Of a stretch of DNA of 64,000 bases, positions 1-8,381 are shown one piece after another. The stretch is from Geotalea sp. SG265 (GTDB taxonomy: Bacteria; Desulfobacterota; Desulfuromonadia; Geobacterales; Geobacteraceae). Positions within the stretch are counted from its first letter, which is position 1. Every line of letters begins with the position of its first letter. The DNA lies in the NCBI RefSeq assembly GCF_022808985.1, contig NZ_JAKZFT010000012.1, forward strand, positions 1 to 64,000, read 5' to 3'. Below the pieces are notes generated by a model. It worked only from the letters and a program-made list of their open reading frames with translations, was not told where the DNA came from and searched no databases. Both the position numbers and the translations under genes were made by a program.

Positions 1-120
1 CAGATTGTTCTTCAAACCCGCGCATACTTTTTCTCCAGCAATATCAAAGAATTATGCGCAGCATCATAACATAAAACTGTACCTACTGGGGCTCAAATAG
101 TAATAGTTTTTCAAAGACCT
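1..120. other. Left-edge sequence, no gene recognised
   Basis: This AT-richer stretch has short open frames ending at 69 and 102 that could be the 3' end of a gene outside the window. None is recognisable. Confidence 0.3.
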
Positions 121-405
121 GATATAGAAACGAGGCGGGTCAAAGAAGTCCTGGAGCTGCAGCTGAGTGCAATCCGAACCCATGCGGAAAGGCTTTCGGT
201 TCAGGATATGGATGCCCTGGAAGAGGAGCTGGTGGAAGTGGAACGGGCGGTTGCCGATCTGCGGGGGATGGTTGCATCCCTTCCCCACCGGGCTGCAGCA
301 CAGCAGTCTGCAGGGGTGCCGCCTGCTTCCCCTGCCACGGCACGTGGAGAAAGGGTAGCCAAGGGCTCTGCCGCGGCTGATCCATCACAGCGGCAGAACG
401 AGTGA
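121..405 (+). pseudogene. Coiled-coil ORF without a clear start (possible remnant)
   Basis: The frame ending at 405 reads as charged, coiled-coil-like protein (rich in E, L, V and R) from about 121 onward, and stays open back to a stop at 67-69. The first ATG in frame is only at 208, and no ATG, GTG or TTG lies in the coding-looking part upstream of it. No good ribosome-binding site precedes 208. Either a short 65-residue protein starts at 208, or this is the 3' end of a gene whose 5' part was lost. The AT-rich sequence before about 118 looks unlike the rest and may be the junction. No function is recognised. Confidence 0.35.
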
Positions 406-432
406 CAGCAGCAGGCTAAAACAAAGCCCATG

Positions 433-472
433 AAAAAAGCAGCCCTTCCGGATGGAAAGGCTGCTTTTTTTT
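433..472. terminator. Bidirectional intrinsic terminator
   Basis: A GCAGCC/GGCTGC stem is flanked by an A-run on the left and a T-run on the right. It lies between the plus-strand ORF ending at 405 and the minus-strand OmpA gene ending at 488, so it can end transcription from both sides. Confidence 0.85.
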
Positions 473-487
473 CTGGAATCTTTACTG

Positions 488-1774
488 CTACTGCTTCTCG
501 ACCGTCACCGAATCCAGGACGGCCGTGATGCGGCGGTTCTGCTGGCGCCCTTCTTCGGTGGTATTGTCCGCTATTGGGCGGGTCATGCCGAACCCCTTGG
601 CGGTGAGGCGGTCGGGGGCGATGCCGAATTTCTTGACCAGGTAGCTGCGGACAGCATCGGCACGGCGCTGGGAGAGCTTCATGTTGGCGGCAGCCGAACC
701 GACGTTGTCGGTGTGCCCTTCGATAACCCCTTTCACCGTGGGATATTTCTTCATGTAGTCGGCAACCTTCCTGATTTCCTTGTCATACTTGGGCTGAATA
801 TCGTTCTTGCCGGTGGCAAACTGGATGTTCAGAGACATGCTCAGGGTTTCCATTTCGGGGCAGCCGTCGGCTTTCACCTTGGTTCCTGCGGGGGTACCGG
901 GGCATTTGTCAAGGTAGTCGGGAACACCATCATTGTCGGAATCGACAGGGCAGCCATCCTTATCCACCTGGACCCCTGCAGGGGTGCCAGGACATTTATC
1001 CAGATAATCGGGGACGCCGTCCTTGTCGGAATCCACGGGGCAGCCATCTTTATCAACCTGAACGCCGGCTGGGGTGCCGGGGCATTTGTCCAGGGAATCT
1101 ATGACGCCGTCGTTGTCGGAATCAACAGGTGCAGGGGGGGGGGCCACAACCGGCGCAGGGGCCGGGGCCGGAGCAGGTGCGGGAACAGGAGCCGGAGCAG
1201 GTGCGGGCTCTGCTTTGGCTACCGGTGCCGGTTCCTTGGCAGCGCCGAAGGAGTAAACGAGACCCAGGTTGTATTCGTAGTTGCTGAACGATCGGTCCTC
1301 GTTCTTGAAGATCAAGTGGCGAAAATCCCCACGCAGCGCCCAGGTGTCGTTGATGAAGAACTTCACGCCGGGGCCGTAATCGAAGATGCCGCGGGTCAGC
1401 TTGGTACCGTCCTTGCTGTCAAGGGACATGCCGCTGTAACCGGCGGCGATGTACGGTACCAGCCTGTTGTCGGGGAAAAAGTGGAGCAGGGCATCGGCGC
1501 CGTAGCGGTAGAAATCGGTGGTCGGGATGTCCCTGGTTCCTTCGGTGCGGGTATAGTCGAAGAGCGCCTCGGCACCCAGATGTTTGGTAAAGTTGTAACC
1601 GGCCCTGATGCCTCCCACCGGTTGGGTGTCCAGATGCTGCTTGCCGTCGAAGGTGTAGCCCCCGACGATGGGGGAGAGATAAAAAGCACCGGGTTCGACT
1701 CCTGCAGCCGAAGCGGTACCCACCGAGAGCAACAGAATGCCTGCTGCCGCCAGTACACGGTTCAATACCTTCAT
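488..1774 (-). CDS. OmpA/OprF-type outer membrane protein with TSP3 repeats
   Basis: This 428-residue porin-like protein tethers the outer membrane to peptidoglycan. Residues 1-23 are a signal peptide ending ASA. Residues 24-180 look like an 8-strand beta-barrel. A Pro/Ala linker covers about 181-217. Three calcium-binding thrombospondin type-3 repeats follow (219-305; each has DxDxDGVxDxxDKCPGTPAG and ends DGCP). The OmpA peptidoglycan-binding domain covers about 310-425, with GHTDNVGS and the LSQRRADAV helix. The order matches OprF-type proteins. AGGAGG precedes the ATG. The gene lies 36 bases downstream of mscL on the same strand and may be cotranscribed with it. The linker DNA is a GC-rich imperfect tandem repeat and is likely length-variable. 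Confidence 0.93.
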   Translation of the reverse strand: MKVLNRVLAAAGILLLSVGTASAAGVEPGAFYLSPIVGGYTFDGKQHLDTQPVGGIRAGYNFTKHLGAEALFDYTRTEGTRDIPTTDFYRYGADALLHFFPDNRLVPYIAAGYSGMSLDSKDGTKLTRGIFDYGPGVKFFINDTWALRGDFRHLIFKNEDRSFSNYEYNLGLVYSFGAAKEPAPVAKAEPAPAPAPVPAPAPAPAPAPVVAPPPAPVDSDNDGVIDSLDKCPGTPAGVQVDKDGCPVDSDKDGVPDYLDKCPGTPAGVQVDKDGCPVDSDNDGVPDYLDKCPGTPAGTKVKADGCPEMETLSMSLNIQFATGKNDIQPKYDKEIRKVADYMKKYPTVKGVIEGHTDNVGSAAANMKLSQRRADAVRSYLVKKFGIAPDRLTAKGFGMTRPIADNTTEEGRQQNRRITAVLDSVTVEKQ

Positions 1775-1810
1775 TTTTTGCCTCCTTCTTCCTACATTGA
1801 ATTTAACTGC

Positions 1811-2254
1811 TTATTTTGCCGTCGGCTCCACAGTTGAAGTGCACTGGGGACAACGGGACGCAGCCAATGGAATTGGGCTCAGGCAGAACGGACAGGGCCT
1901 GGTGGATGGCGGAGGAGATGCTTCCGGTTGTCTGAGCCGGTTGAGTTGCTTGACGAGGATGAAAACGGAAAAGGCAACAAGCACGAAATCGATGATGTTG
2001 TTGAGAAAAATGCCGTAGTTGATTGTGGGAATGCCCGCAGCCTTTGCCTTGGCCACGGTATCGACGGAGGTGCCGGAAAGGTTGATGAAAAGGTTGCTGA
2101 AATCCATCTTTCCGGTCAAAAGCCCAAGGGGGGGCATGAGGACATCGTTAACGAGGCTGGTGACGATCTTGCCGAAGGCGGCCCCGATAATTACACCTAC
2201 TGCCAGATCGACGGCATTGCCTTTGACGGCAAATTCCTTGAATGTCTTGAACAT
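1811..2254 (-). CDS. mscL: Large-conductance mechanosensitive channel MscL with C-terminal zinc ribbon
   Basis: This 147-residue inner-membrane channel opens under membrane tension to release solutes during osmotic downshock. The N-terminal [20 protein letters not shown] and the following GAAFGKIV are hallmark MscL sequence, and the second membrane span is at about 82-102. An open frame extends upstream, but the ATG at 2254 follows AAAGGA and matches the family start. Odd feature: the tail after residue 115 is a Pro/Ser linker and a CPFC (121-124)/CPQC (135-138) pair instead of the usual charged helical bundle. That suggests a zinc-bound cytoplasmic cap. A strong promoter lies just upstream (2289-2317). 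Confidence 0.95.
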   Translation of the reverse strand: MFKTFKEFAVKGNAVDLAVGVIIGAAFGKIVTSLVNDVLMPPLGLLTGKMDFSNLFINLSGTSVDTVAKAKAAGIPTINYGIFLNNIIDFVLVAFSVFILVKQLNRLRQPEASPPPSTRPCPFCLSPIPLAASRCPQCTSTVEPTAK

Positions 2255-2288
2255 GCAAGATCCTTTCGTTAAGGAATTAATGATAGGA

Positions 2289-2317
2289 AGTGTAACCCGG
2301 GGTGGGGGGTATGTCAA
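2289..2317 (-). promoter_or_regulatory. Sigma-70-like promoter for mscL
   Basis: Read on the minus strand, TTGACA (2317-2312) and TACACT (2294-2289) are separated by 17 bases, about 35 bases upstream of the mscL start codon. Confidence 0.7.
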
Positions 2318-2367
2318 CCGAATGGGTTAACCGAAAGGGTGGGGAAGTATGTAAGAAGAGAAACGAC

Positions 2368-2390
2368 GGGGCTGCTCTGGAAGCAGCCCC
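2368..2390. terminator. GC-rich hairpin downstream of the YbhB-type gene
   Basis: A GGGGCTGC/GCAGCCCC stem with a 7-base loop lies just after the stop at 2399 (minus strand). It lacks a strong T-run, so it is a weak or factor-assisted terminator candidate. Confidence 0.45.
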
Positions 2391-2398
2391 GGGGGCAG

Positions 2399-2935
2399 CT
2401 ATTTTTTAGAGTAAGTTCCCATCAGCTCTGCTTTCTCGAGGATATGGGGCTGAATCGCTTTTTCCAGCTGGGCTCTCGTGGCATGACCGGCGATTTGCAG
2501 GACGGCGTCGAGGGCGTAGAGCCGGAAAAAATAACGGTGAGTGCCCGATGGGGGGCAGGGACCACCGTAACTGTTATGATAGAAGTCATTCTTGCCGACG
2601 ATGGCTTCCCGCGGTTCCGCCTTTTCAGCCAGTTCCTGAGTTCTCGGGCTCATGTTCCAGACCATCCAGTGGGTCCAGATGCCTGACGGGGCATCGGGGT
2701 CATCGACGATCAGCGCCAGGGATTTGGCTTTTTCGGGGATGTTTTCGAACCTGAGCGGCGGACTGATATTGGCGCCGTTGCAGGTGTAGCGGTCGGGAAT
2801 GCTCTGGTTGTCGGCAAAGGCAGGACTGGTTATCTTCAAAGTGCCCATCTTCGTACCCCCTTTCTTTGTTCCCCCGGCAGCAGCCCAGGCTGTGCAGGCG
2901 AAGAGACATATGAAGGCGATGATAAACTTCTTCAT
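2399..2935 (-). CDS. YbhB/YbcL-family (PEBP-like) exported protein
   Basis: This 178-residue protein belongs to the phosphatidylethanolamine-binding/Raf-kinase-inhibitor-like family. Residues 1-20 form a signal peptide (MKKFIIAFICLFACTAWAAA), so the protein should be periplasmic. The family signatures LALIVDDPDAPSG and WTHWMVWN, and the later GTHRYFFRLYALD, form the anion-binding pocket. Bacterial members are stable periplasmic proteins with no settled physiological role. The gene is followed by a hairpin (2368-2390) and sits 11 bases downstream of the HAD hydrolase on the same strand, so the two are probably cotranscribed. Confidence 0.9.
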   Translation of the reverse strand: MKKFIIAFICLFACTAWAAAGGTKKGGTKMGTLKITSPAFADNQSIPDRYTCNGANISPPLRFENIPEKAKSLALIVDDPDAPSGIWTHWMVWNMSPRTQELAEKAEPREAIVGKNDFYHNSYGGPCPPSGTHRYFFRLYALDAVLQIAGHATRAQLEKAIQPHILEKAELMGTYSKK

Positions 2936-2946
2936 TCTGTTCCCCC

Positions 2947-3603
2947 TTATGTTCCCCAGGTCTGAAGCACCCCCGGCAGTTCACCGAGGGAGGATATGGT
3001 GGCGCCGGGGGGAACGCCCGGAAAAGGCCAGCGCCGGTCGCGGTTCATTATCCACACCGTGTGCAGGCCGGCTGCCGCGGCGCCATAGACATCCCAGCCA
3101 TGGGCCGCCACCATCCAGCAGTCTTCCGCGTCCGCATCCAATCGGTCCATTGCCAATAGGTAGGTGGATGGGTGGGGCTTGCATTTTTCCACCTCATCGG
3201 TGGAGACGATCATCTCGAAATAAGGTGCCAGGCCGGAGCGTTCCAGCAGTGCCACTGCAGCAGGCTTGGCGCTATTGGTCAATATTGCCAACCGGATCTT
3301 TTGTCCTTTCAGCTTTTTCAGGCACTCGGCGGTTCCTGCCAACGGTTGCAGCTCTTTGAGCCCTTCCATTACCGCCGGCACCGAGACGCCCGCCAAGCCG
3401 TGGATCTCCACCAGATTGGTCAGAGAGAGTTCGACCACATCGCGAAAGGGTAGGTAGCGTTCGGCCAGCGTCGCTGCCATGGCGGCCTGAATGCACTCCT
3501 GAAACCAGCAGTCCCCCTTCAGACCTTCTTTTTCCAGCTGCTCATTCACCGTGTCCAGCGAAAACAGCGTCCCTACCAGATCGAATATGACTACCTTGGC
3601 CAT
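2947..3603 (-). CDS. HAD-superfamily hydrolase, haloacid dehalogenase type II-like
   Basis: This 218-residue cytoplasmic hydrolase has motif I FDLVGTLF (nucleophilic Asp, with the second acidic residue replaced by Val), motif II LTNS, a motif III lysine in KCKPHPSTY, and motif [18 protein letters not shown]. The AAHGWDVxGA pattern and the lack of the second motif-I Asp are typical of 2-haloacid dehalogenases rather than HAD phosphatases. Physiological substrate unknown. The start at 3603 follows GAGGAGGGG; a longer upstream frame is not favoured. It lies between the FKBP-like gene and the YbhB-type gene, all on the minus strand with short gaps, suggesting one operon. Confidence 0.85.
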   Translation of the reverse strand: MAKVVIFDLVGTLFSLDTVNEQLEKEGLKGDCWFQECIQAAMAATLAERYLPFRDVVELSLTNLVEIHGLAGVSVPAVMEGLKELQPLAGTAECLKKLKGQKIRLAILTNSAKPAAVALLERSGLAPYFEMIVSTDEVEKCKPHPSTYLLAMDRLDADAEDCWMVAAHGWDVYGAAAAGLHTVWIMNRDRRWPFPGVPPGATISSLGELPGVLQTWGT

Positions 3604-3617
3604 GGCTGCCCCTCCTC

Positions 3618-4028
3618 TCAACGATCCGCAGCTTCCTCTACCTTTACCAGTTTCACATGGCACAACAGTGAAGCCCCTGGGGCCAGCTGCGGCTTTGCCT
3701 TTCGCGTACGTGGCTGGCCGGGGGTTATGGTATCGCCATCGGCGCCGGGAGCGAATTCGTAGCCATTTGGCGCCCGGCTGCTGCCGCGGGGAATTTGGGC
3801 ATGTGGCGCCGCAATCAATGGATACCTGTCTATCTCGGTCGCCGATAGCCGGATGGTCCGGTGTTCCCCTGGGCTCATGCCGACAATTCCCGCATCAAGA
3901 CTGGGCAGCGTCTGCCCTTGTCCGATCTGGAAACGGAGCATGGTCGCGTCGGTGAATTCATAGAGGGTGCCGTCTTCGAGCCTGCAGACGAAGCTGATGA
4001 CCACCGTTTTACCCTTTTCTGCACGCAT
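3618..4028 (-). CDS. FKBP/SlyD-like peptidyl-prolyl isomerase domain protein
   Basis: This 136-residue protein opens with [20 protein letters not shown] and continues with [23 protein letters not shown]. That pattern (beta strand, then GxGxxxPxLExGIxGMxxGE) belongs to SlyD-type FKBP domains. No signal peptide is visible, so a cytoplasmic folding helper is the best reading. Residues 70-110 are rich in Pro, Gly and Arg and replace the usual insert-in-flap domain with less ordered sequence. It is the first gene of the minus-strand group running to 2399. Family assignment is from the pattern only. Confidence 0.7.
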   Translation of the reverse strand: MRAEKGKTVVISFVCRLEDGTLYEFTDATMLRFQIGQGQTLPSLDAGIVGMSPGEHRTIRLSATEIDRYPLIAAPHAQIPRGSSRAPNGYEFAPGADGDTITPGQPRTRKAKPQLAPGASLLCHVKLVKVEEAADR

Positions 4029-4191
4029 TGGTTACCACCCGGGCCAGTCGGCGTCACGGCCGATAAATGTAAATCCACAATTTAATGGTACCTTGATGGC
4101 CGATGGTTGCAAATCGGGGGAGGAAAATAATGCTGCACCACTTTGCTATACTTTGACTAAACCAATTTCTTCGCCACTTACAGGAGCTGCC

Positions 4192-4641
4192 ATGGAAAAT
4201 CGTCCAATTCTACCTGAAGAAAGGAGTATTCTCTCCTCCTTTATTTTGCCCGACGGCAAAGGGGAGATGGTGGATGTGGAACGGTTCAGGCAGCAGCGGA
4301 ACTTGGTCGTTGTCTTTCTGCCGTCCCCGGATGCCGCCCTGGAAGGGTTCCTCCAGAAACTTTCCGCTGCGGGAGACCGCCTCGCTTACGAGGAAGCAGT
4401 GGTGGTCGTGGTCCACGAAAAAAAGGAGGATCTGGTGCGGCTGAAGGAACTGGGCTCAGCCTTCATCCTCCTGGCCGACGAGGGGGGAACGGTGATCAGG
4501 CGGTGCTCCGGCCCGGATGTCTCCGTCTACATTACCGACCGCTTTCGGGAGGTATTTGCCGTAAGACGGGGGAAGTCTGTTTTCTCTGTGGATGAGGTGC
4601 TGGAGTGGCTGGTCCACATCAACCGCCAATGCCCGGAATGA
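4192..4641 (+). CDS. Thioredoxin-fold (peroxiredoxin-like) protein lacking the catalytic cysteine
   Basis: This 149-residue protein is acidic and cytoplasmic. The arrangement of strands (LVVVFLPSPDAALEGFL, AVVVVVHEKKEDL, FILLADEGGTVIRRC, VSVYITDRFREVFAVRRG) follows the AhpC/TSA-like thioredoxin fold, but the position after the first strand where a peroxidatic CxxC or TxxC would sit has no cysteine. It is therefore probably not a peroxidase. The ATG at 4192 follows CAGGAG; the open frame continues further upstream but with no ribosome-binding site. It is transcribed divergently from the FKBP-like gene. Function unknown. Confidence 0.6.
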   Translation: MENRPILPEERSILSSFILPDGKGEMVDVERFRQQRNLVVVFLPSPDAALEGFLQKLSAAGDRLAYEEAVVVVVHEKKEDLVRLKELGSAFILLADEGGTVIRRCSGPDVSVYITDRFREVFAVRRGKSVFSVDEVLEWLVHINRQCPE

Positions 4642-4704
4642 GGAGTTTCCCACTGGCCGGCGTAGGGTACGCCGCAAGAGGCCGGGAAATATTGGAAACA
4701 AACA

Positions 4705-4731
4705 GGCCGGGGAAACGAAGGTCCCCCGGCC
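4705..4731. terminator. GC-rich hairpin between convergent genes
   Basis: A GGCCGGGG/CCCCGGCC stem lies between the plus-strand gene ending at 4641 and the minus-strand ligD ending at 4796. No T-run follows, so the terminator function is only suggested by position. Confidence 0.4.
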
Positions 4732-4795
4732 CATGCCTGGAATGTATGGGATGCTTCCCGCTCAGATCCTGTGGTAGATGGATTGCGCGGAGGCA

Positions 4796-7294
4796 TCAAT
4801 CATTCTCCAGTCTTTCAATGCATTGCTCCATGTTTATGCCCGGGCCAAGGGTGCCGGCGAAGATGTCGCCGATCCTGTCAAGGCGCTGTGGTGCTGTCTT
4901 CAGGGTGAAGTCCCGCGGGTCGAGGCCGGGCCTGACCTCGTCCCAGGTAAGGGGAGTGGAAACGGTCGCACCCGGCCGGGGGCGGATGCTGTAGGGGGCG
5001 GCAAGGGTCTGACCCCGCTTGTTCTGTAGAAAATCCAGGTAGACCTTCCTCTGGCGCTTTGCCGGGCTCCGTTCCAGGCTGGTAAATCCAGGTACCAGCT
5101 GGTTGGCCAGGGTGGCGATGAGGTGGGCGAAGCGGCCGGCAGTCTCATAGTCGTACCGGGCCCCGAGGGGAACGTAGATGTGCATGCCGGTGGCTCCGGA
5201 GGTCTTGGGAAAGCTGGCGGCCCCGGCCCGGTCCAACACCTCCTTTACCGCCAGGGCGGCTTCCACCACCTTGTCAAAGCCGATTTCCTCCGGGTCCAGG
5301 TCGATCACCAGGTAGTCAGGGTTGTCCAGGCTTCCCAGCCGGGAGAGCCAGGGATTGATTTCGATGCACCCCAGGTTGGCTAGGTAGATGAGGCTCGCCT
5401 CGTCCTGGCAGATGAGAAAGGTGATGGTCTTGTGCTGGGACTCGGAGTAGATGGCCTCGGTCGGCGGCCAGTCTCCCACCATATCCTTGACATCCTTCTG
5501 AAAAAAGCCGGTCTCGGCGATACCGTTGGGGGTGCGATAGAGGGACTGGGGGCGGTCCCGCAGGTGGGGGAGCATGTGTCGGGCAACAGTGCGGTAATAG
5601 TCGATGACCTCCCGTTTGGTGTAGCCCTGCTCCGGCCAAAAGAGCTTGTCCAGATTGCTCAACCTGAGTCTTCTGCCGCCGACGATCAGCTCGTTTTCGG
5701 CTGTCACCCCTTTGACTGCGGGGGGCGGGGGCGCAGCCACCATGCCGGGAAAGGTCTCCCGGGTCACCGTCGCCGGCTCCTTGTCCGGGCGCAGGCCGAG
5801 AAAGACCGGTTGCCGCATGATGCCGTCACCGGTCCACTCGGAAAAGGAGACCTCGCAGACCAGCTGCGGCCTGACCCATTGGGCCGGCATTCTGGTGGCG
5901 GCTCCCCCCTTGAAGGGGCAGTCCTGCTGGATCAGAGGCTGCAGCAGGTCGTAGAGCTCATGGAGGCTCTCTTCGTTGAAGCCGCCGCCGCTGGTGCCGA
6001 TGTAGACCAGCTCTCCATTATCGTAGGCGCCCAAGGCCAGGGTGCCGAATTTCTTCCTGCTCCGCCTGGGGGCGGTGAAGCCGCAAATGATCGCCTCCTG
6101 GCGAAGGGTTGCCTTGATCTTCAGCCAGGAGCTGCTCCGTCTCCCCGTCTCATAGCGGCTTTCGACTCGTTTGGCGACGATCCCCTCCAGCCCCTTCTCC
6201 TCGATGGCCTGGAAGAAGGCGATGCCTGTCTCCTCCATGTGGTCGCAGTATTTCACCTCCATGAGGTCGGGCAGGATTTCCTGCAGCAGGGTCTTGCGGG
6301 TGAGGAGCGGCAGGTTGCGCAGGTCGTGGCCGTCCAGGTAGAGGAGATCGAAGACGAAATAGATGATCAGCCCTTCGCCGGTGCGGCCGTAATTCTGCAG
6401 CAGCTGGAAATCGGACCGGCCGTTTTCGTCCATGGCAACCACTTCGCCGTCAAGGATCGCTTCGCGGCCCAATCCGGCAAGGGGGGCGGCGATGGTGGGG
6501 AACCTGGTGTTGAAGGAGAGCAGGTTGCGGGAATAGAGGCGCACTGTTCCGGAGGAGATCTCGGCGATGGTCCGGTAGCCATCCAGCTTGATCTCGAAGA
6601 TCCAATCGGGGTTGTCGAAGGGGTCCTTGACCAGGGTGGCGAGCATGGGCCTGATGTTGTGGGGCATGGGAGCAGGATCGCCGGGAAGGTCGGCCATGAC
6701 CGGCTCTTCCCCCTCGGGCCCCAGCTCCTCCACCCGGCGCCCCGAAACCACCGAGCGGTCCTGGATGGTTATGTCGGCCCGGCCGGCAAACTCGTCCTCC
6801 TTTTTCACCAGCAGCCATGAATTGTCTTCCGCAGATTTGATCCGGACCAGGGCGAACCGCCCCTTGAGCTTATGGCCATTGAGGACAAACTTCAGGTTCC
6901 CCTTGTCCAGACCTTTGCGAAAGAAATCCTCGCTTCTGCGGCGATCTTCCGTTTCGTAGGCATGGCAAGTACCCTCGTCCCAGATGATGACCGAGCCTGC
7001 GCCGTAGCTGCCGGGGGGGATGATCCCCTCGAAGGTGCGGTAGTCGAAGGGATGGTCTTCGACCATCATAGCCAGGCGTTTCACCGAAGGGTCGAGGGAC
7101 GGCCCCTTGGGCACCGCCCAGCTTTTCAGTGCGCCGTCCAGTTCCAGGCGTAGATCGTAGTGCAGGTGGGACGCGGCGTGTTTTTGCACGACGAAGCGCA
7201 GCGCCGCCCCGAGGCTGCCTGCCCTGGGAGGGGGCTCTGGGGTCCTTTCGAAGTCGCGTTTTCGGCGGTAGTCTTCAAGGGGCATCACGCCCAT
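4796..7294 (-). CDS. ligD: DNA ligase D (PE-LIG-POL)
   Basis: This 832-residue multi-domain enzyme repairs double-strand breaks by non-homologous end joining with Ku. The order is phosphoesterase (about 30-160; QKHAASHLHYDLRLE supplies the metal-binding His/Asp), ATP-dependent ligase (about 205-510; nucleophilic Lys near 235 in IKLDGYR), and the polymerase/primase domain (about 545-832; LVIDLDPEE near 665 carries catalytic Asp residues, with TSGATGMHIYVPLG downstream). This PE-LIG-POL order matches Pseudomonas-type LigD. The start is placed at 7294 (alternatively 7285, MPLEDYRRKRDF); the frame stays open to 7414 but upstream sequence is repeat-like. ku lies upstream on the same strand, separated by a dispersed repeat. 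Confidence 0.95.
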   Translation of the reverse strand: MGVMPLEDYRRKRDFERTPEPPPRAGSLGAALRFVVQKHAASHLHYDLRLELDGALKSWAVPKGPSLDPSVKRLAMMVEDHPFDYRTFEGIIPPGSYGAGSVIIWDEGTCHAYETEDRRRSEDFFRKGLDKGNLKFVLNGHKLKGRFALVRIKSAEDNSWLLVKKEDEFAGRADITIQDRSVVSGRRVEELGPEGEEPVMADLPGDPAPMPHNIRPMLATLVKDPFDNPDWIFEIKLDGYRTIAEISSGTVRLYSRNLLSFNTRFPTIAAPLAGLGREAILDGEVVAMDENGRSDFQLLQNYGRTGEGLIIYFVFDLLYLDGHDLRNLPLLTRKTLLQEILPDLMEVKYCDHMEETGIAFFQAIEEKGLEGIVAKRVESRYETGRRSSSWLKIKATLRQEAIICGFTAPRRSRKKFGTLALGAYDNGELVYIGTSGGGFNEESLHELYDLLQPLIQQDCPFKGGAATRMPAQWVRPQLVCEVSFSEWTGDGIMRQPVFLGLRPDKEPATVTRETFPGMVAAPPPPAVKGVTAENELIVGGRRLRLSNLDKLFWPEQGYTKREVIDYYRTVARHMLPHLRDRPQSLYRTPNGIAETGFFQKDVKDMVGDWPPTEAIYSESQHKTITFLICQDEASLIYLANLGCIEINPWLSRLGSLDNPDYLVIDLDPEEIGFDKVVEAALAVKEVLDRAGAASFPKTSGATGMHIYVPLGARYDYETAGRFAHLIATLANQLVPGFTSLERSPAKRQRKVYLDFLQNKRGQTLAAPYSIRPRPGATVSTPLTWDEVRPGLDPRDFTLKTAPQRLDRIGDIFAGTLGPGINMEQCIERLEND

Positions 7295-7327
7295 CCCAAA
7301 AGATGAAAATTCCCCGCCTATCAGGGA

Positions 7328-7496
7328 GGCTGTCGTGGCTTCGGGAGTGAGTGACAGAGCCGTAGCGGCGAGCGGACACCCGCCCGACGTCGAAAGAGGC
7401 ATCTTTGTCTGCATCGCTTACGCAGAAAGTAAACGTGAGAGACGTTGCAGGTCCGCAGCTGCGGCGACCGAACGAACGGACGAAGTCGCGGCAGCC
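7328..7496 (+). repeat. Dispersed structured repeat, copy 1
   Basis: This 169-bp element fills most of the gap between ligD and ku. It shares two blocks with the inverse complement of 31105-31282: GGGAGTGAGTGAC through about 7394 (roughly 52 bases with about 8 differences), and GGTCCGCAGCTGCGG through 7482 (33 bases, 3 differences). The ends pair with each other (GGCTGTCGTGGCTTC at 7328-7342 with GAAGTCGCGGCAGCC at 7482-7496), although the end sequences differ from those of copy 2. The variable middle contains a small hairpin, TCTGC/GCAGA. It reads on the strand opposite to ku and ligD. Confidence 0.8.
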
Positions 7497-7526
7497 GGTG
7501 GCTATACCCCTCTCCTGGCATGACAC

Positions 7527-8306
7527 TTACGCTGCCTTCCGCTTCTTCTCCTCCAGGCTCTTCTTCAAAAGGGCCATCATGTCCACCACGTTTGTCGGCT
7601 GCGGCCGTTTTCCCTGGGGCTGAGGCTGGATGCCCTGCGCCTTTTCCTCGATGATCCGCCTCAGATCGTCGATGTAGCTGTCCTTGTATTTGGCCGGGTC
7701 GAATGTGGTGGTGTACCGCTCGATGAGCATCAGCGCCAGGTCGATCTCCTGCTGGCGGATGTTTTCCGCCTGGGGAACCTTCAGTTCTGCATGGCTGCGC
7801 ACCTCTTCCTGGTAGCGCATCTGGTTGAGGACAAGCACGTCGTCCAGCGGCTTGACGACGCCGATACTCCCCCGGTTGCGCAGGACGTAGGAGGCAATTC
7901 CCACCTTGCCCGATTTTTTCAGCGCCTCCCGCAACAGGGCATAGGGCTTGGCGCCGGTCTTGTCCGGTTCCAGGTAGTAGGGACGCTCGAAATATCTGCT
8001 GTCGATCTCGTGCTCCTCGACAAAATCGAGGATATCGATCAAGTGAGTCTTTTCGACGCTGGCATTCTCGAAATCCTGCTCGGTCAGGACGATATACTCC
8101 CCGCTGGCATGCTGGTAGCCCTTGACGATCTCGCTCATGGGCACTTCCTTGTTCTCGGCCTTGCAAACTTTGATATAGTTGATGGGGTGCAGGTCGGTCT
8201 TGTGCAGCAGGTTCAGGTCGAGGGCGTTGCTTTCCGACCCGCTGAAGAGCTTGACAGGGATATTGACCAGGCCGAAGCTGATGGAACCGGTCCAGATGGC
8301 TTTCAT
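7527..8306 (-). CDS. ku: Non-homologous end-joining protein Ku
   Basis: This 259-residue bacterial Ku forms a ring-like homodimer on DNA ends and recruits LigD. The start MKAIWTGSISFGLVNIPVKL is the classic Ku opening, and YYLEPDKTGAKPYALLREAL and EIDLALMLIERY are conserved bridge and barrel segments. The C-terminus is Lys-rich (SLEEKKRKAA), typical of the DNA-interacting tail. The ATG at 8306 follows AGGGAG. The open frame continues far upstream, but that part is antisense to the glycoside hydrolase gene and is rejected. ku precedes ligD and is transcribed divergently from the gene at 8382. Confidence 0.96.
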   Translation of the reverse strand: MKAIWTGSISFGLVNIPVKLFSGSESNALDLNLLHKTDLHPINYIKVCKAENKEVPMSEIVKGYQHASGEYIVLTEQDFENASVEKTHLIDILDFVEEHEIDSRYFERPYYLEPDKTGAKPYALLREALKKSGKVGIASYVLRNRGSIGVVKPLDDVLVLNQMRYQEEVRSHAELKVPQAENIRQQEIDLALMLIERYTTTFDPAKYKDSYIDDLRRIIEEKAQGIQPQPQGKRPQPTNVVDMMALLKKSLEEKKRKAA

Positions 8307-8381
8307 GACTGTCTCCCTGGATGTGAGATGTCTCTCTGTTAAAACATTATCATTCGCCGATCCCTTTGCAACGGGGGAAGG

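Noticed and set aside
452-1837. Long plus-strand frame opposite the OmpA-type gene
   Set aside because: It is the antisense reading of the GC-rich porin gene with its repeats. No ribosome-binding site or recognisable family.
5432-6820. Long plus-strand frame opposite ligD
   Set aside because: Antisense to the ligase and phosphoesterase domains. The high-GC codon pattern creates open frames on both strands.
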